Assembly: GCA_947259105.1 (NCBI GenBank)
Contig: CAMYKU010000022.1
Location: 1 to 64,000 of the forward strand
DNA: 64,000 nt
Direction: 5' to 3'
Origin: an uncultured Alphaproteobacteria bacterium
GTDB lineage: Bacteria > Pseudomonadota > Alphaproteobacteria > UBA8366 > JADFVY01
The notes under the pieces were generated by a model. That model did not search any database. It had not been told where the DNA came from and saw only the letters and a list, made by a program, of their open reading frames with translations. Made by a program: the position numbers and the translations under genes. Shown here piece by piece: positions 26,003-33,918 of the stretch (the first letter of the stretch is position 1; every line of letters begins with the position of its first letter).

Positions 26003-27073
26003 CTAACCTGAGATCGCGGCCACGACCGCGTCGGCCATGGCCTCGGTTCCGGCGCTGCCGCCAAGATCCGCGGTGCGTGTTGCCGGCTGGGTCAGCACCT
26101 GGTCGACGGCATCGCCGATCGCTTCTGCGGCCTTCGCCAGTTCGTCGCGGGCGTGGCGGCGGGCCAGCCAGTCCAGCAGCATGGCGGCCGACAGGATCAG
26201 CGATGCCGGGTTGGCGATGCCCTTGCCCGCGATGTCGGGGGCGGAGCCGTGCTGCGCCTGCGCCATGGCGTGGTCGTCGCCCGCATTCAGCGACGCGCCG
26301 AGGCCGAGGCCGCCGGCCAGCTCCGCCGCCTCGTCCGACAGAATGTCTCCGAACATGTTGGTGGTGACGATGACGTCGAACCGGGCCGGCGTGCGGATCA
26401 GATGGGCCGCGGCGGCGTCCACCAGCATTTCCGAGTACTCGATATCCGGATGCGCCTCGGCGACGCGCCGCGTCTCGCCGAGGAAAATGCCGTCGGTGAG
26501 GCGCATCACGTTGGCCTTGTGGACGGCGACCACTTGCCGGCGGCGGCCGGCGGCGAGCCCGAACGCGACCCGCGCGACACGCGCCGACGCCGTTGCCGTG
26601 ACCTTGCGCATGGCGATGCCGACGCCCGGCACCGCCATGAACTCCGCCGGGCCGGACGGCATGTTCCGGTCGGCATAGAACCCTTCGGTATTCTCCCGCA
26701 CGATGACCAGATTCATCGCCGCCGCGACGGAAGGGACCGCCGGGTGGGTGCGCGCCGGGCGGATATTGGCATAGAGATCCAGCGCCGTGCGCAGGAGTCC
26801 CGACGGGTTGAACCCGCCTTCGGCACGCGGCGGATATTCGTTGTGGCTTACCGGGCCGAGGATCACGGCCCCGGACTCGCGCGCCATGTCGACAACGGCA
26901 TCGGGGCAGGTGGTGCCGGATTTCCCGAGCGCGGCAAAGCCGACCTCCGCCTCGCGCAGATCGAGGGCGAACCCGAACACGTCGGCGGCGCGGCGCAGCA
27001 CCCGCACGGCAGCGGCGGTGATTTCGGGGCCGATGCCGTCGCCCGGCAGGACAGCGAGTGAGACAGGACGCAT
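26003..27073 (-). CDS. Isocitrate/isopropylmalate dehydrogenase family protein
   Basis: A 356-residue beta-decarboxylating dehydrogenase. It has the N-terminal LAVLPGDGIGPEI, substrate loop VIVRENTEGFYAD near 110, HKANVMRLTDGIF near 185, and VTTNMFGDILSDEAAELAGG near 235 (Mg-binding Asp residues). The subgroup includes tartrate/D-malate dehydrogenases as well as LeuB. ATG 27073 gives the conserved N-terminus, although another ATG lies at 27118. First gene of the operon with the Ldh-type and nitroreductase genes. It may be LeuB-like for the LeuCD enzyme or a D-malate/tartrate dehydrogenase. Confidence 0.87.
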   Translation of the reverse strand: MRPVSLAVLPGDGIGPEITAAAVRVLRRAADVFGFALDLREAEVGFAALGKSGTTCPDAVVDMARESGAVILGPVSHNEYPPRAEGGFNPSGLLRTALDLYANIRPARTHPAVPSVAAAMNLVIVRENTEGFYADRNMPSGPAEFMAVPGVGIAMRKVTATASARVARVAFGLAAGRRRQVVAVHKANVMRLTDGIFLGETRRVAEAHPDIEYSEMLVDAAAAHLIRTPARFDVIVTTNMFGDILSDEAAELAGGLGLGASLNAGDDHAMAQAQHGSAPDIAGKGIANPASLILSAAMLLDWLARRHARDELAKAAEAIGDAVDQVLTQPATRTADLGGSAGTEAMADAVVAAISG

Positions 27074-27347
27074 GATTACACAGGCAGATAATTGGGAATC
27101 GGGCTCGTTGACATTCATGCTATCGCCCGTTCGGCCAAAGTGGAAAGCGGTTTCTCGGGGCATGCGGGGCGCATTTCGCGGCGGCCGGGGTGTGGTGCAT
27201 CCGGGGCGCCGATGACGGCGATGACGGCAAGGCCGGCGCTGTGATACCATCGCGGCGCCTGATGGAGGCCAATGCTGCGCGTGTCGTCCCGGCGGCGGCG
27301 CGCCGCAGCGGCAGGACAGTGCGACCGAAAACACGGAGGCTGTGACC

Positions 27348-27620
27348 ATGACACGGAAAATCGCCGTGCTCGTCCGGGACCGGGAAAGCGAGGCCCTGCG
27401 AATGGCGCTTGGCCTGATCCTCATGGATGACGCCGTCAATGTCTTCCTGCTCGGCAAAAAATTCGAATTGTCCGAGGCGGATTCGGCGAACAAGGAATTG
27501 ATGGAGGAAATGGATATCGCGTTCTTCTCGGACAACGAGGGCAACGCGGACACGCAATATATCCCGACGGACGAGTTGGCGCGCCGGTTGACCGAGTACG
27601 ACCACGTTATCCCGTATTGA
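27348..27620 (+). CDS. Small DsrE-superfamily-like protein without cysteine
   Basis: A 90-residue protein with the beta-alpha-beta start of DsrE/TusC-like proteins (RKIAVLVRDRESEALRMALGLILMDDAVNVFLLGKKF) and a C-terminal strand EYDHVIPY. The sulfur-carrying Cys of DsrE proteins is absent, as in some partner subunits. ATG 27348 follows GGAGG at 8 nt. It is the first of three tiny genes that resemble a DsrE-DsrF-DsrH trio before a GT39 gene. Assignment rests on fold-like pattern and context. Confidence 0.65.
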   Translation: MTRKIAVLVRDRESEALRMALGLILMDDAVNVFLLGKKFELSEADSANKELMEEMDIAFFSDNEGNADTQYIPTDELARRLTEYDHVIPY

Positions 27621-27662
27621 AAATCGTGCGCCGGTTCACGGCCATCTGAAGGGAAGCAAACC

Positions 27663-27965
27663 ATGAAACTGGGAATACTGGTGAACACGGACAGGCACCT
27701 TGGGCACATTCTGGGACTCGCGAAGGCGGCCAGCAAGAAAAACCATGAAGTTGTTATTTTCGCCATGGACCAAGGGGTCCGGCTTCTCGACGACGGCGCC
27801 TTTACCGAACTCGGCGGGCTGGACGGCGTTTCGCTCAGCTTCTGCAGCCACAGCGCCCGGGAACACGGGATCGAAACCGAGGGTAAGCCGGAAGGGGTTA
27901 CCGTCGGCAGCCAGCTCAACAATGCCATGATGGCCCAGGCGGTCGACAGGGTGATCGTTCTCTGA
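27663..27965 (+). CDS. Small DsrE/DsrF-like sulfur relay protein
   Basis: A 100-residue protein with a Rossmann-like DsrE fold pattern: MKLGILVNTDRHLGHILGLAKAASKKNHEVVIFAMDQGV. It has one Cys in LSFCSHSARE at the position where DsrE-type proteins often carry the active Cys. The C-terminal strand AVDRVIVL closes the domain. Ribosome binding site GAAGGGAAG. It lies 42 nt after the previous gene. Likely part of a persulfide relay; partners are unknown. Confidence 0.7.
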   Translation: MKLGILVNTDRHLGHILGLAKAASKKNHEVVIFAMDQGVRLLDDGAFTELGGLDGVSLSFCSHSAREHGIETEGKPEGVTVGSQLNNAMMAQAVDRVIVL

Positions 27966-28023
27966 GCACGACCCCGGCGGCTGTTTCGGGAGCCGCCGGA
28001 ACGAACAAGGAAGGCGCAGAATT

Positions 28024-28194
28024 ATGAAGTTGCTCCACATTATGACCAATGGCCCCGCAGAACTGCCGGAACGGATCATCGAGGCGCAATCGGCCGACAA
28101 TGAGATCGAGATCGTCGACCTGTCGCGAGACGACGTCTCGTACGATGCGGTCATCGATGCCATCTTCTCCTGCGACAAGGTTATCTCGTGGTAG
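28024..28194 (+). CDS. 56-residue DsrH/TusB-like protein
   Basis: A short gene with AAGGAAGG ahead of ATG 28024. The product starts MKLLHIMTNGP, has a middle strand NEIEIVDLSRDDV, and ends FSCDKVISW. The short length, first beta-strand and terminal Trp recall DsrH/TusB, which end in an aromatic residue, though it is about 40 residues shorter. The only Cys is seven residues from the C-terminus. It completes a three-gene set with the two upstream DsrE-like genes. Confidence 0.6.
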   Translation: MKLLHIMTNGPAELPERIIEAQSADNEIEIVDLSRDDVSYDAVIDAIFSCDKVISW

Positions 28195-28313
28195 CGATGG
28201 GATAGGGAATTCCCGGCACTGTTCGGGCGGGTGGCCCGGTGCCGGTCCGGATCCGCGCGACGATCCGGCATCGCGGAGCCAGGCCGCTGATCCGGCCGAG
28301 GGAGAGCGAGGCG

Positions 28314-30017
28314 ATGGCGGCGGTCGGTAAATTGCGTTCGGGATATGCCAATCAGGGACTCCTGGCGCTGCTCGTTGCCCTGATCACGCTGACCATTTTC
28401 ACGGCCCTTTTTCTCCTCCGTTTCCTCGACGACAACCGGCTGACCAACTGGCAGTGGGCCTTCGACCAATCCGATATCCGCCTGCTCGTCCTGGCCCTGG
28501 CGGCCGGGCTGGTCCTTGCCTACGCGGCCTCCGGCGTTTCCGTTCCCGCACGCGCGCAGGGGGCGTTGCTGTTCGCGGCGGCGTTCGCGGCCGCCGTGCT
28601 GTTCTGGGGAATCCCGGAGGTCATCGTCGATGCCGCCAGATATTTCATGCAGGCCAAATATCTCGAGCTTTACGGCGCCGGATTTTTCCTTCGGGAGTGG
28701 GGCCGGGAAATCGCGGTCTGGACCGATCTTCCCCTCATGCCGTTCCTGCACGGGCTGGTTTTCGGGGTGTTCGGCGAATCGCGGGTGGCGGTGCAGGCGT
28801 TCACCAGCCTGCTTTTTGCCGGGACCGTCGTCCTGACCTGGCTGATCGGCAGGACCCTGTGGGACGGCATCGTTGGCGGCTGCGCGGCGGCGCTTCTCCT
28901 CGCCATGCCGTATCTTCTCACGCAACCGGCGCTGATGCTGGTCGACGTCCCGACGATGTTCTTCATGACCCTTGCCGTGTTCACGACTCTCAAGGCTGTC
29001 CGGGAGGGCGGCGCCGGATTCCTGTCGGCGGCGGCGGTGGCGATAACGCTTGCGTTGCTGTCGAAATACTCGACCTGGCTGATGCTCACCGTCGTTCCCG
29101 TCATCGTCCTCACCCACCTCGATCGCGGTTGGCGGACCGCCCTCCGGCGCGCCGCGATTATTGCGCTGGCCACGTTCCTGCTGGCCGGAACGTTCGTGCT
29201 GATGAAGTTCGACGTCGTCGCAGCGCAACTGCAACTGTTGCGGACGTACCAGCTGCCCGGGCTGGCGCGCTGGGAAGAGAGCCACGTATCGACGTTCCTG
29301 TTTCAGATCCATCCGTTCGTCACGGCCGCCGCGTTGTGCGCCCTTGCCGTCGCTTTCGTCAGGCGGGACCGAAAGTTCGCGATTGTCGCCTGGATGCTGT
29401 TGCTGCTTGTGGTGCTCGGTGTAAAGCGGGCGCGGTATATCCTTATCGCCCTCCCGATGCTCGCACTGATGGCCGGTTACGCGATGCGGGAGGTGGCGGA
29501 TCGACGGATCCGGCGGTTCATCGTTTCCTGCGCCGTCGTCTCGACCCTGGTCACCTCCGTCTTCGGCTACCTGCCGCTGCTCAAGAGGATGAGCGCGGTG
29601 AACTTGCTTGCCGCGGGCGAACATCTCAACGGCATGGATGTGGAAGCGGTGGAAGTCTACACGCTGCCGCAGCCACGGTCGGTGATCAATCCGGCCATAG
29701 CGGTTCCGATCCTCGACCTGTTCACCGACAAACGAATCATCTACCGGGGCAACATGGTGGCGCCCCCGGCCCCGGAGTCGATCGCGACCTCGCCGCTGCG
29801 ATTTACCTGGGAGTACGACACGCCCGGCTATTTCAGGCCCCGCACCGATCGTCCGCGGGCCACCGCGGTGGCGGTGATCACAGCTTACGGAAATCAGTCC
29901 CTCCCGGATCTCATAGGCGCAAAAAAAGCATCGGATCTCCGCCTGTCCCGGGAGTTCGTCTTATCGGACGAATTCTTCAGGTTCAAGACCCTCGTTAGGG
30001 TCTATCACACACCATAA
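28314..30017 (+). CDS. GT39-like membrane glycosyltransferase
   Basis: A 567-residue GT-C-fold protein with about 12 hydrophobic segments up to residue ~440 and a soluble C-terminal domain. The first periplasmic loop has EVIVDAARYFMQAKYLELYG and then WTDLPLMPFLHGLVFGVFGES, the acidic catalytic region of the ArnT/PMT type. These enzymes transfer a sugar from a polyprenyl-phosphate donor to a lipid or protein outside the cytoplasmic membrane. ATG 28314 follows GAGGGAGAGCGAGG. It is fourth in the operon with the DsrE/F/H-like genes, an unusual pairing. Confidence 0.8.
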   Translation: MAAVGKLRSGYANQGLLALLVALITLTIFTALFLLRFLDDNRLTNWQWAFDQSDIRLLVLALAAGLVLAYAASGVSVPARAQGALLFAAAFAAAVLFWGIPEVIVDAARYFMQAKYLELYGAGFFLREWGREIAVWTDLPLMPFLHGLVFGVFGESRVAVQAFTSLLFAGTVVLTWLIGRTLWDGIVGGCAAALLLAMPYLLTQPALMLVDVPTMFFMTLAVFTTLKAVREGGAGFLSAAAVAITLALLSKYSTWLMLTVVPVIVLTHLDRGWRTALRRAAIIALATFLLAGTFVLMKFDVVAAQLQLLRTYQLPGLARWEESHVSTFLFQIHPFVTAAALCALAVAFVRRDRKFAIVAWMLLLLVVLGVKRARYILIALPMLALMAGYAMREVADRRIRRFIVSCAVVSTLVTSVFGYLPLLKRMSAVNLLAAGEHLNGMDVEAVEVYTLPQPRSVINPAIAVPILDLFTDKRIIYRGNMVAPPAPESIATSPLRFTWEYDTPGYFRPRTDRPRATAVAVITAYGNQSLPDLIGAKKASDLRLSREFVLSDEFFRFKTLVRVYHTP

Positions 30018-30127
30018 CGAGTGTGTTTTCCTGCATCATTTAACCATTGTTGAATATTTACTATCGACAAATTATTCGCCGATCATTAGCCTTACGTTTG
30101 GCGGGTTAAAAAAAAAGGTGCAGCGAT
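30018..30127 (+). promoter_or_regulatory. AT-rich leader of the YeeE operon
   Basis: A short AT-rich gap between the GT39 gene and yeeE. It contains TTGAAT at about 30049 and a TATT-rich element 17 nt later, a weak sigma70-like promoter. An A-run and AGGTGCAG precede the ATG at 30128. A small CACAC/GTGTG hairpin with T's (30006-30029) overlaps the GT39 stop and may be a weak terminator. Confidence 0.3.
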
Positions 30128-31609
30128 ATGGTCGGGACGGATGCCGTCTTGGTCGGTGGCGCGCACAGCGACACGCAGACCGCCAACGATGTGATCAAGA
30201 AACGCCGGTGGGCGTATGGGGTGATGGCGTTCTTTGCCCTGGTCAGCATCGGTACGTATGCCTACAACGAGTATTACATCTACCTTTCCGTGTATCTCTG
30301 GTTCGGGCTCATCTACGGGATGTGCCTGCAGTATGGGCGATTCTGTTTTTCATCGGCGTTCCGGGACCTGTTTGCCGTCGGCGTACCGCGGATGGTCGTC
30401 GGCATCATGATCGCAACGGTGCTGTTCGCCTTCGTCGGCGCCATCGTGACGGCAACCGGCCTGAGCACCTTCCATTCCGCCCCGGTCAGTTTCCATGCGG
30501 TGGTCGCCGGGTTCATCTTCGGCATCGGCATGGTGTTCGCCGGCGGCTGCGCCTCGGGCTCGCTCTACAAGACGGGCGAAGGCAACGGCAATGCGCTGCT
30601 CGTGGTGCTGTCGATCAGCGTTACCCAGGCACTGTTCGTCGACGTCGGCGGCTGGACCAACAAGCTGGTGCCGGCGTCGTGGCGCGAGTCCGCCCTCGCG
30701 AAGGGCCTCCCGGAATCGATCAATGTCGGCGATGGCTGGGTCGACCAGTATCTTGCCGGCTATGTCTGGGACCAGCCTGTTACGACCTTCGCCCAGATGT
30801 CAGGGTCGTCGAACGAAACCTTCGCCGGGGCATTCCTGGGCAATCTGTTGCTGGGCGTCGTGCTGCCGGCGGCCGTTCTCCTGATCGTCGTGTACATCTT
30901 CTGGGCGCGCAGGAGTCATATGCGCAGGCGGGAGAAAGAGGGACTCCCGGCTCCCACATTCCTGGACGAGCTGGGCGGATACTGGGCCATGATCACCGCC
31001 AACAAGCGGACCGCCATCGCCGGCCTCGTTCTCGGCATTGCGTGCGGACTGCACATGTTCGTCATCCAGGGCCTGCGCGTGAAATTCGGCGTCAGGAACG
31101 CCGGCACGCTGCTGGAGCGGATGGGGTTCGACTTCGGCATTTCCGTGAACGGCACCGTCTTCGACCCGGGCTACTGGTACGTGACGACCCAGGAGGCGCA
31201 GTGGGTCGGCTGGACATTCCAGAAACTCGGCACCGAAAATATGGACAATATCTTCTTCGGTTTCGTCAACGGCATTCCCAATCCGGCGATCAACCCGGCG
31301 GACTGGATGTCGCTCGCCCTGATCGGCGGCGCGGCGGTCATGGCGCTGCTGAACAACGAGTTCCGCTTCAAGAAACCGACGCTGGAACTCGCGACCTGGG
31401 CCCTCATCGGCGGTGCGCTGATGGGCATCGGCTCGCGGCTCGGCCTTGGATGCAATGTCGGCGCTTTCTTCGTCCGGGTCTCGCAAGGCGACCCGTCGGG
31501 ATGGCTGTTCGGACTGGGCATGATCGGCGGCGCATATATCGGGGTTAGATTCTTCAACTGGTGGACGGAGCGAAAGATGGCGAAGCAGTTCGCCGCCAGC
31601 GATTTCTAA
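30128..31609 (+). CDS. YeeE/YedE family sulfur-compound transporter
   Basis: A 493-residue membrane protein with about 10-12 helices and the duplicated YeeE/YedE repeat. Conserved cysteines occur in YGMCLQYGRFCFSSAFRDL (first half), FAGGCASGSLY, and IGSRLGLGCNVGAFF (second half). In characterised thiosulfate-uptake YeeE these cysteines guide the substrate through the membrane. tusA follows 36 nt downstream, as in classical yeeE-yeeD pairs. Predicted role: import of thiosulfate or a similar sulfur species that feeds the local sulfur carriers. Confidence 0.9.
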   Translation: MVGTDAVLVGGAHSDTQTANDVIKKRRWAYGVMAFFALVSIGTYAYNEYYIYLSVYLWFGLIYGMCLQYGRFCFSSAFRDLFAVGVPRMVVGIMIATVLFAFVGAIVTATGLSTFHSAPVSFHAVVAGFIFGIGMVFAGGCASGSLYKTGEGNGNALLVVLSISVTQALFVDVGGWTNKLVPASWRESALAKGLPESINVGDGWVDQYLAGYVWDQPVTTFAQMSGSSNETFAGAFLGNLLLGVVLPAAVLLIVVYIFWARRSHMRRREKEGLPAPTFLDELGGYWAMITANKRTAIAGLVLGIACGLHMFVIQGLRVKFGVRNAGTLLERMGFDFGISVNGTVFDPGYWYVTTQEAQWVGWTFQKLGTENMDNIFFGFVNGIPNPAINPADWMSLALIGGAAVMALLNNEFRFKKPTLELATWALIGGALMGIGSRLGLGCNVGAFFVRVSQGDPSGWLFGLGMIGGAYIGVRFFNWWTERKMAKQFAASDF

Positions 31610-31645
31610 ATTTCGCCGGTCGCATCCAAGGAGGAAAAACGCGCG

Positions 31646-31891
31646 ATGAAATTCGAAAAGAAATCCGACGGCCTGTTCGTCCTGAACGTGGAGGGCTATG
31701 TCTGCCCGCATCCACAGATTTACACGAAGAAGGCGCTGGAGAAGGTGAATGTCGGCGACATCGTCGAGGTCATGTTCGACAATCCGTCGTCGGGCGAATC
31801 GATCGCCGTCATGTGCGAGAATACCGGCGACGAGATCGTCGCCAGGAATGACGAGGCCGGCAAGTTCAGATGGGATATCCGCAAGGTCTGA
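31646..31891 (+). CDS. TusA family sulfur carrier protein
   Basis: An 81-residue TusA/YeeD-type protein with the CPxP active motif as GYVCPHPQIYTKKALEK near residue 20; the Cys carries persulfide sulfur. The family fold follows: VGDIVEVMFDNPSSGESIAV, then EIVARNDEAG. Ribosome binding site AAGGAGG. It probably receives sulfur from the YeeE substrate and passes it to DsrE-like or radical SAM partners. Confidence 0.9.
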   Translation: MKFEKKSDGLFVLNVEGYVCPHPQIYTKKALEKVNVGDIVEVMFDNPSSGESIAVMCENTGDEIVARNDEAGKFRWDIRKV

Positions 31892-31988
31892 ACCGGATGT
31901 CCCGGCGGGGTGGTTGCCGACGCCCCGGGTCTGCCTGTTCGTCCGGGCAGGTGGCGCGGCGGCCGAGAATCGAAGGGATGAAGACGCG

Positions 31989-32189
31989 ATGAACAACAGT
32001 CACTGGGCCGTTATTCTCATTGCGGGACTCTTCACCGGGTTCATGATGGGCTACAGCGTGCCGCCCATGGTCGAGGTCGGTATGATCGGCGGCGGGGCCG
32101 ATGCCGAAATCGGGCTGAAAGGCGGAGTGGACGACGAGCTGGAAGAGTATTACCGGAGCCTCTCGCTCGAAGCCGACGAGAGCCAGTAG
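31989..32189 (+). CDS. Small single-pass membrane protein with C-terminal EYY motif (1)
   Basis: A 66-residue protein: one N-terminal transmembrane helix (residues 6-22, WAVILIAGLFTGFMMGY), a Gly-rich segment, and an acidic tail with GGVDDELEEYYRSLSLE. ATG 31989 follows AAGGGATG. No known family is recognised. It resembles the next gene product in layout and tail motif, so the two are probably paralogues that anchor or scaffold partners at the membrane. Confidence 0.65.
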   Translation: MNNSHWAVILIAGLFTGFMMGYSVPPMVEVGMIGGGADAEIGLKGGVDDELEEYYRSLSLEADESQ

Positions 32190-32251
32190 CACACAGCGGA
32201 AACCGGCAAAGACAGCGGCATGACTGCCGAACGTAGTTGAGGAGCAAAACC

Positions 32252-32464
32252 TTGCGAACCGCAATCTGGGTGTTGACCGTCGTTGTGGGAAGCGTGCTTG
32301 CGGGACTGCTTGGCTATGCGACGTCCTCGCGGACCGGTGTGGAACCCGGCTATTTCGAGGCCGCCGAGGCCGGTAGTTACGGGGTGTCCGCGGGCGGCGA
32401 GGGCGGCGTTGAGGAACTGGACCCCGCACTGCAGGAATACTACGAAAACCTGAAGGTGGAATGA
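32252..32464 (+). CDS. Small single-pass membrane protein with C-terminal EYY motif (2)
   Basis: A 70-residue protein started by TTG at 32252, chosen because GAGGAG lies 7 nt upstream (another TTG at 32237 is possible). Transmembrane helix at residues 4-22 (AIWVLTVVVGSVLAGLLGY), Gly-rich middle, then GGVEELDPALQEYYENLKVE. The stop overlaps the ATG of the FAD oxidoreductase (ATGA), so production of the two is coupled. Paralogue of the upstream small protein by shared pattern. Confidence 0.65.
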   Translation: MRTAIWVLTVVVGSVLAGLLGYATSSRTGVEPGYFEAAEAGSYGVSAGGEGGVEELDPALQEYYENLKVE

Positions 32465-33918
32465 TCGTCCCGCCGCTGCAAACGGTGGCGGGACGGCGGC
32501 CTGTCCGCGGCGCGCGGGACGTCGTGATTCTGGGCGCGGGGCTTGCCGGCCTCACGGCGGGCAGCCTGCTCACGCGATCGGGCGCCGACGTAACGATCGT
32601 CGAACGGGATACAGCGGTCGGCGGACTGGCCCGGACCATCGAGCACAACGGCTTCCGGTTCGACCTCGGCGGACACCGCTTCCATACCGAAAACAGGGGC
32701 GTGGAGAAACTCGTCAGGTCGGTCCTCGGCGAGGATGTGCTTGAGGTCGACCGTTCAAGCAAAATCCTCATGGACGGCCGGTATTTCGACTATCCCTGGA
32801 GACCCGTAAATGCCCTGAGCGGCCTCGGCGTCGGCACGGCGGCGGCGGTCCTTTTCAGCTTCGCCGCCGAACGGCTTCGCCAGCGATTCCGTAAACCGGA
32901 AACCATATCCTTCGAAGACGAGATCGTCCGCCGCTTCGGCCGCGCCATGTTCGACATATTCGTCAGGGAATACAGCGAAAAGGTCTGGGGCGTGGCGTGC
33001 GGCCGCATGGCACGAGAGCTGGCGGAGTGGCGGATCCAGGGCCTGTCCGTCCGGGCCGCCCTTCGCGATGCGTTGTTTGCCCGCCACCGCGGAACCGTGC
33101 GCACGCTGGCCCGCAAGTTCGTTTATCCGGCCCAGGGTATCGGCCAGCTTGCCGAGGGGCTGCGGCGGCAGATCGAGGAATACGGACGGGTTCTGACGGG
33201 CACCACGGTCACGGGCATCAATCATTCAGGCGGCAGGATCGACGGCCTGACGCTGCGAAACGGCGCCCGAACGGATCGCAGACAGGCCGGCGAACTCGCC
33301 TCCAGCATCCCGCTTTCCGTACTGGTCCGCCTGCTCGATCCGAAGCCACCGGAGGAGATCCTCAAGGCGGCCGCCGGGCTTCGGTTCCGTGATCTGATTG
33401 TTGTTGCGGTCATGATCGATCGCGCGCGGGTCACCGACCAGACGTGGATTTACGTGCCCGAACGGAAGATACCGTTTGGGCGAATTCATGAGCCGACCAA
33501 CTGGAGCCGGCACATGGCGCCGGACGGGAAGACCCTTCTGGTTACGGAACATTTCTGTTTCCGCGGCGATGACCGCTGGTGTGCCGGTGACGATGCGCTC
33601 GTCGAGGATACGGTCGCCAGCCTGGATGGCCTTGGATTGATTCGCAGGCACGAGGTGATCGACAGCCTGGTGCTGCGAGTCCCCGACGCTTACCCGTTGT
33701 TCGAGATCGGCCATGACGAGAGCCGGCGGAAGATCTGCGAGTACCTGGCGCGGTTCGAGAACCTGCAGGTGATCGGACGGGGCGGCATGTTCCGGTACTT
33801 CAACATGGACCACGCCATGGAATCCGGCATCGCCGCAGCCGAAGCGATCATCGCGAGAACCACACGGTCGCGCCCGCACGAGCGCGACGCCAGGGCCGTG
33901 GCGGAGGCTTACCCATGA
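32461..33918 (+). CDS. FAD-dependent oxidoreductase (amine oxidase/phytoene desaturase/UGM-like)
   Basis: A 485-residue flavoprotein. The dinucleotide motif ILGAGLAGLTAGSLL is at about residues 23-37, and VERDTAVGGLARTIEHNGFRF follows as in phytoene-desaturase-like and UDP-galactopyranose-mutase-like enzymes. Near the C-terminus, GRGGMFRYFNMDHAMESG closes the FAD site. Such proteins often occur with glycosyltransferases and act on lipid or sugar substrates. It sits between the small membrane proteins and a radical SAM gene with stop-start overlaps on both sides. Confidence 0.83.
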   Translation: MIVPPLQTVAGRRPVRGARDVVILGAGLAGLTAGSLLTRSGADVTIVERDTAVGGLARTIEHNGFRFDLGGHRFHTENRGVEKLVRSVLGEDVLEVDRSSKILMDGRYFDYPWRPVNALSGLGVGTAAAVLFSFAAERLRQRFRKPETISFEDEIVRRFGRAMFDIFVREYSEKVWGVACGRMARELAEWRIQGLSVRAALRDALFARHRGTVRTLARKFVYPAQGIGQLAEGLRRQIEEYGRVLTGTTVTGINHSGGRIDGLTLRNGARTDRRQAGELASSIPLSVLVRLLDPKPPEEILKAAAGLRFRDLIVVAVMIDRARVTDQTWIYVPERKIPFGRIHEPTNWSRHMAPDGKTLLVTEHFCFRGDDRWCAGDDALVEDTVASLDGLGLIRRHEVIDSLVLRVPDAYPLFEIGHDESRRKICEYLARFENLQVIGRGGMFRYFNMDHAMESGIAAAEAIIARTTRSRPHERDARAVAEAYP

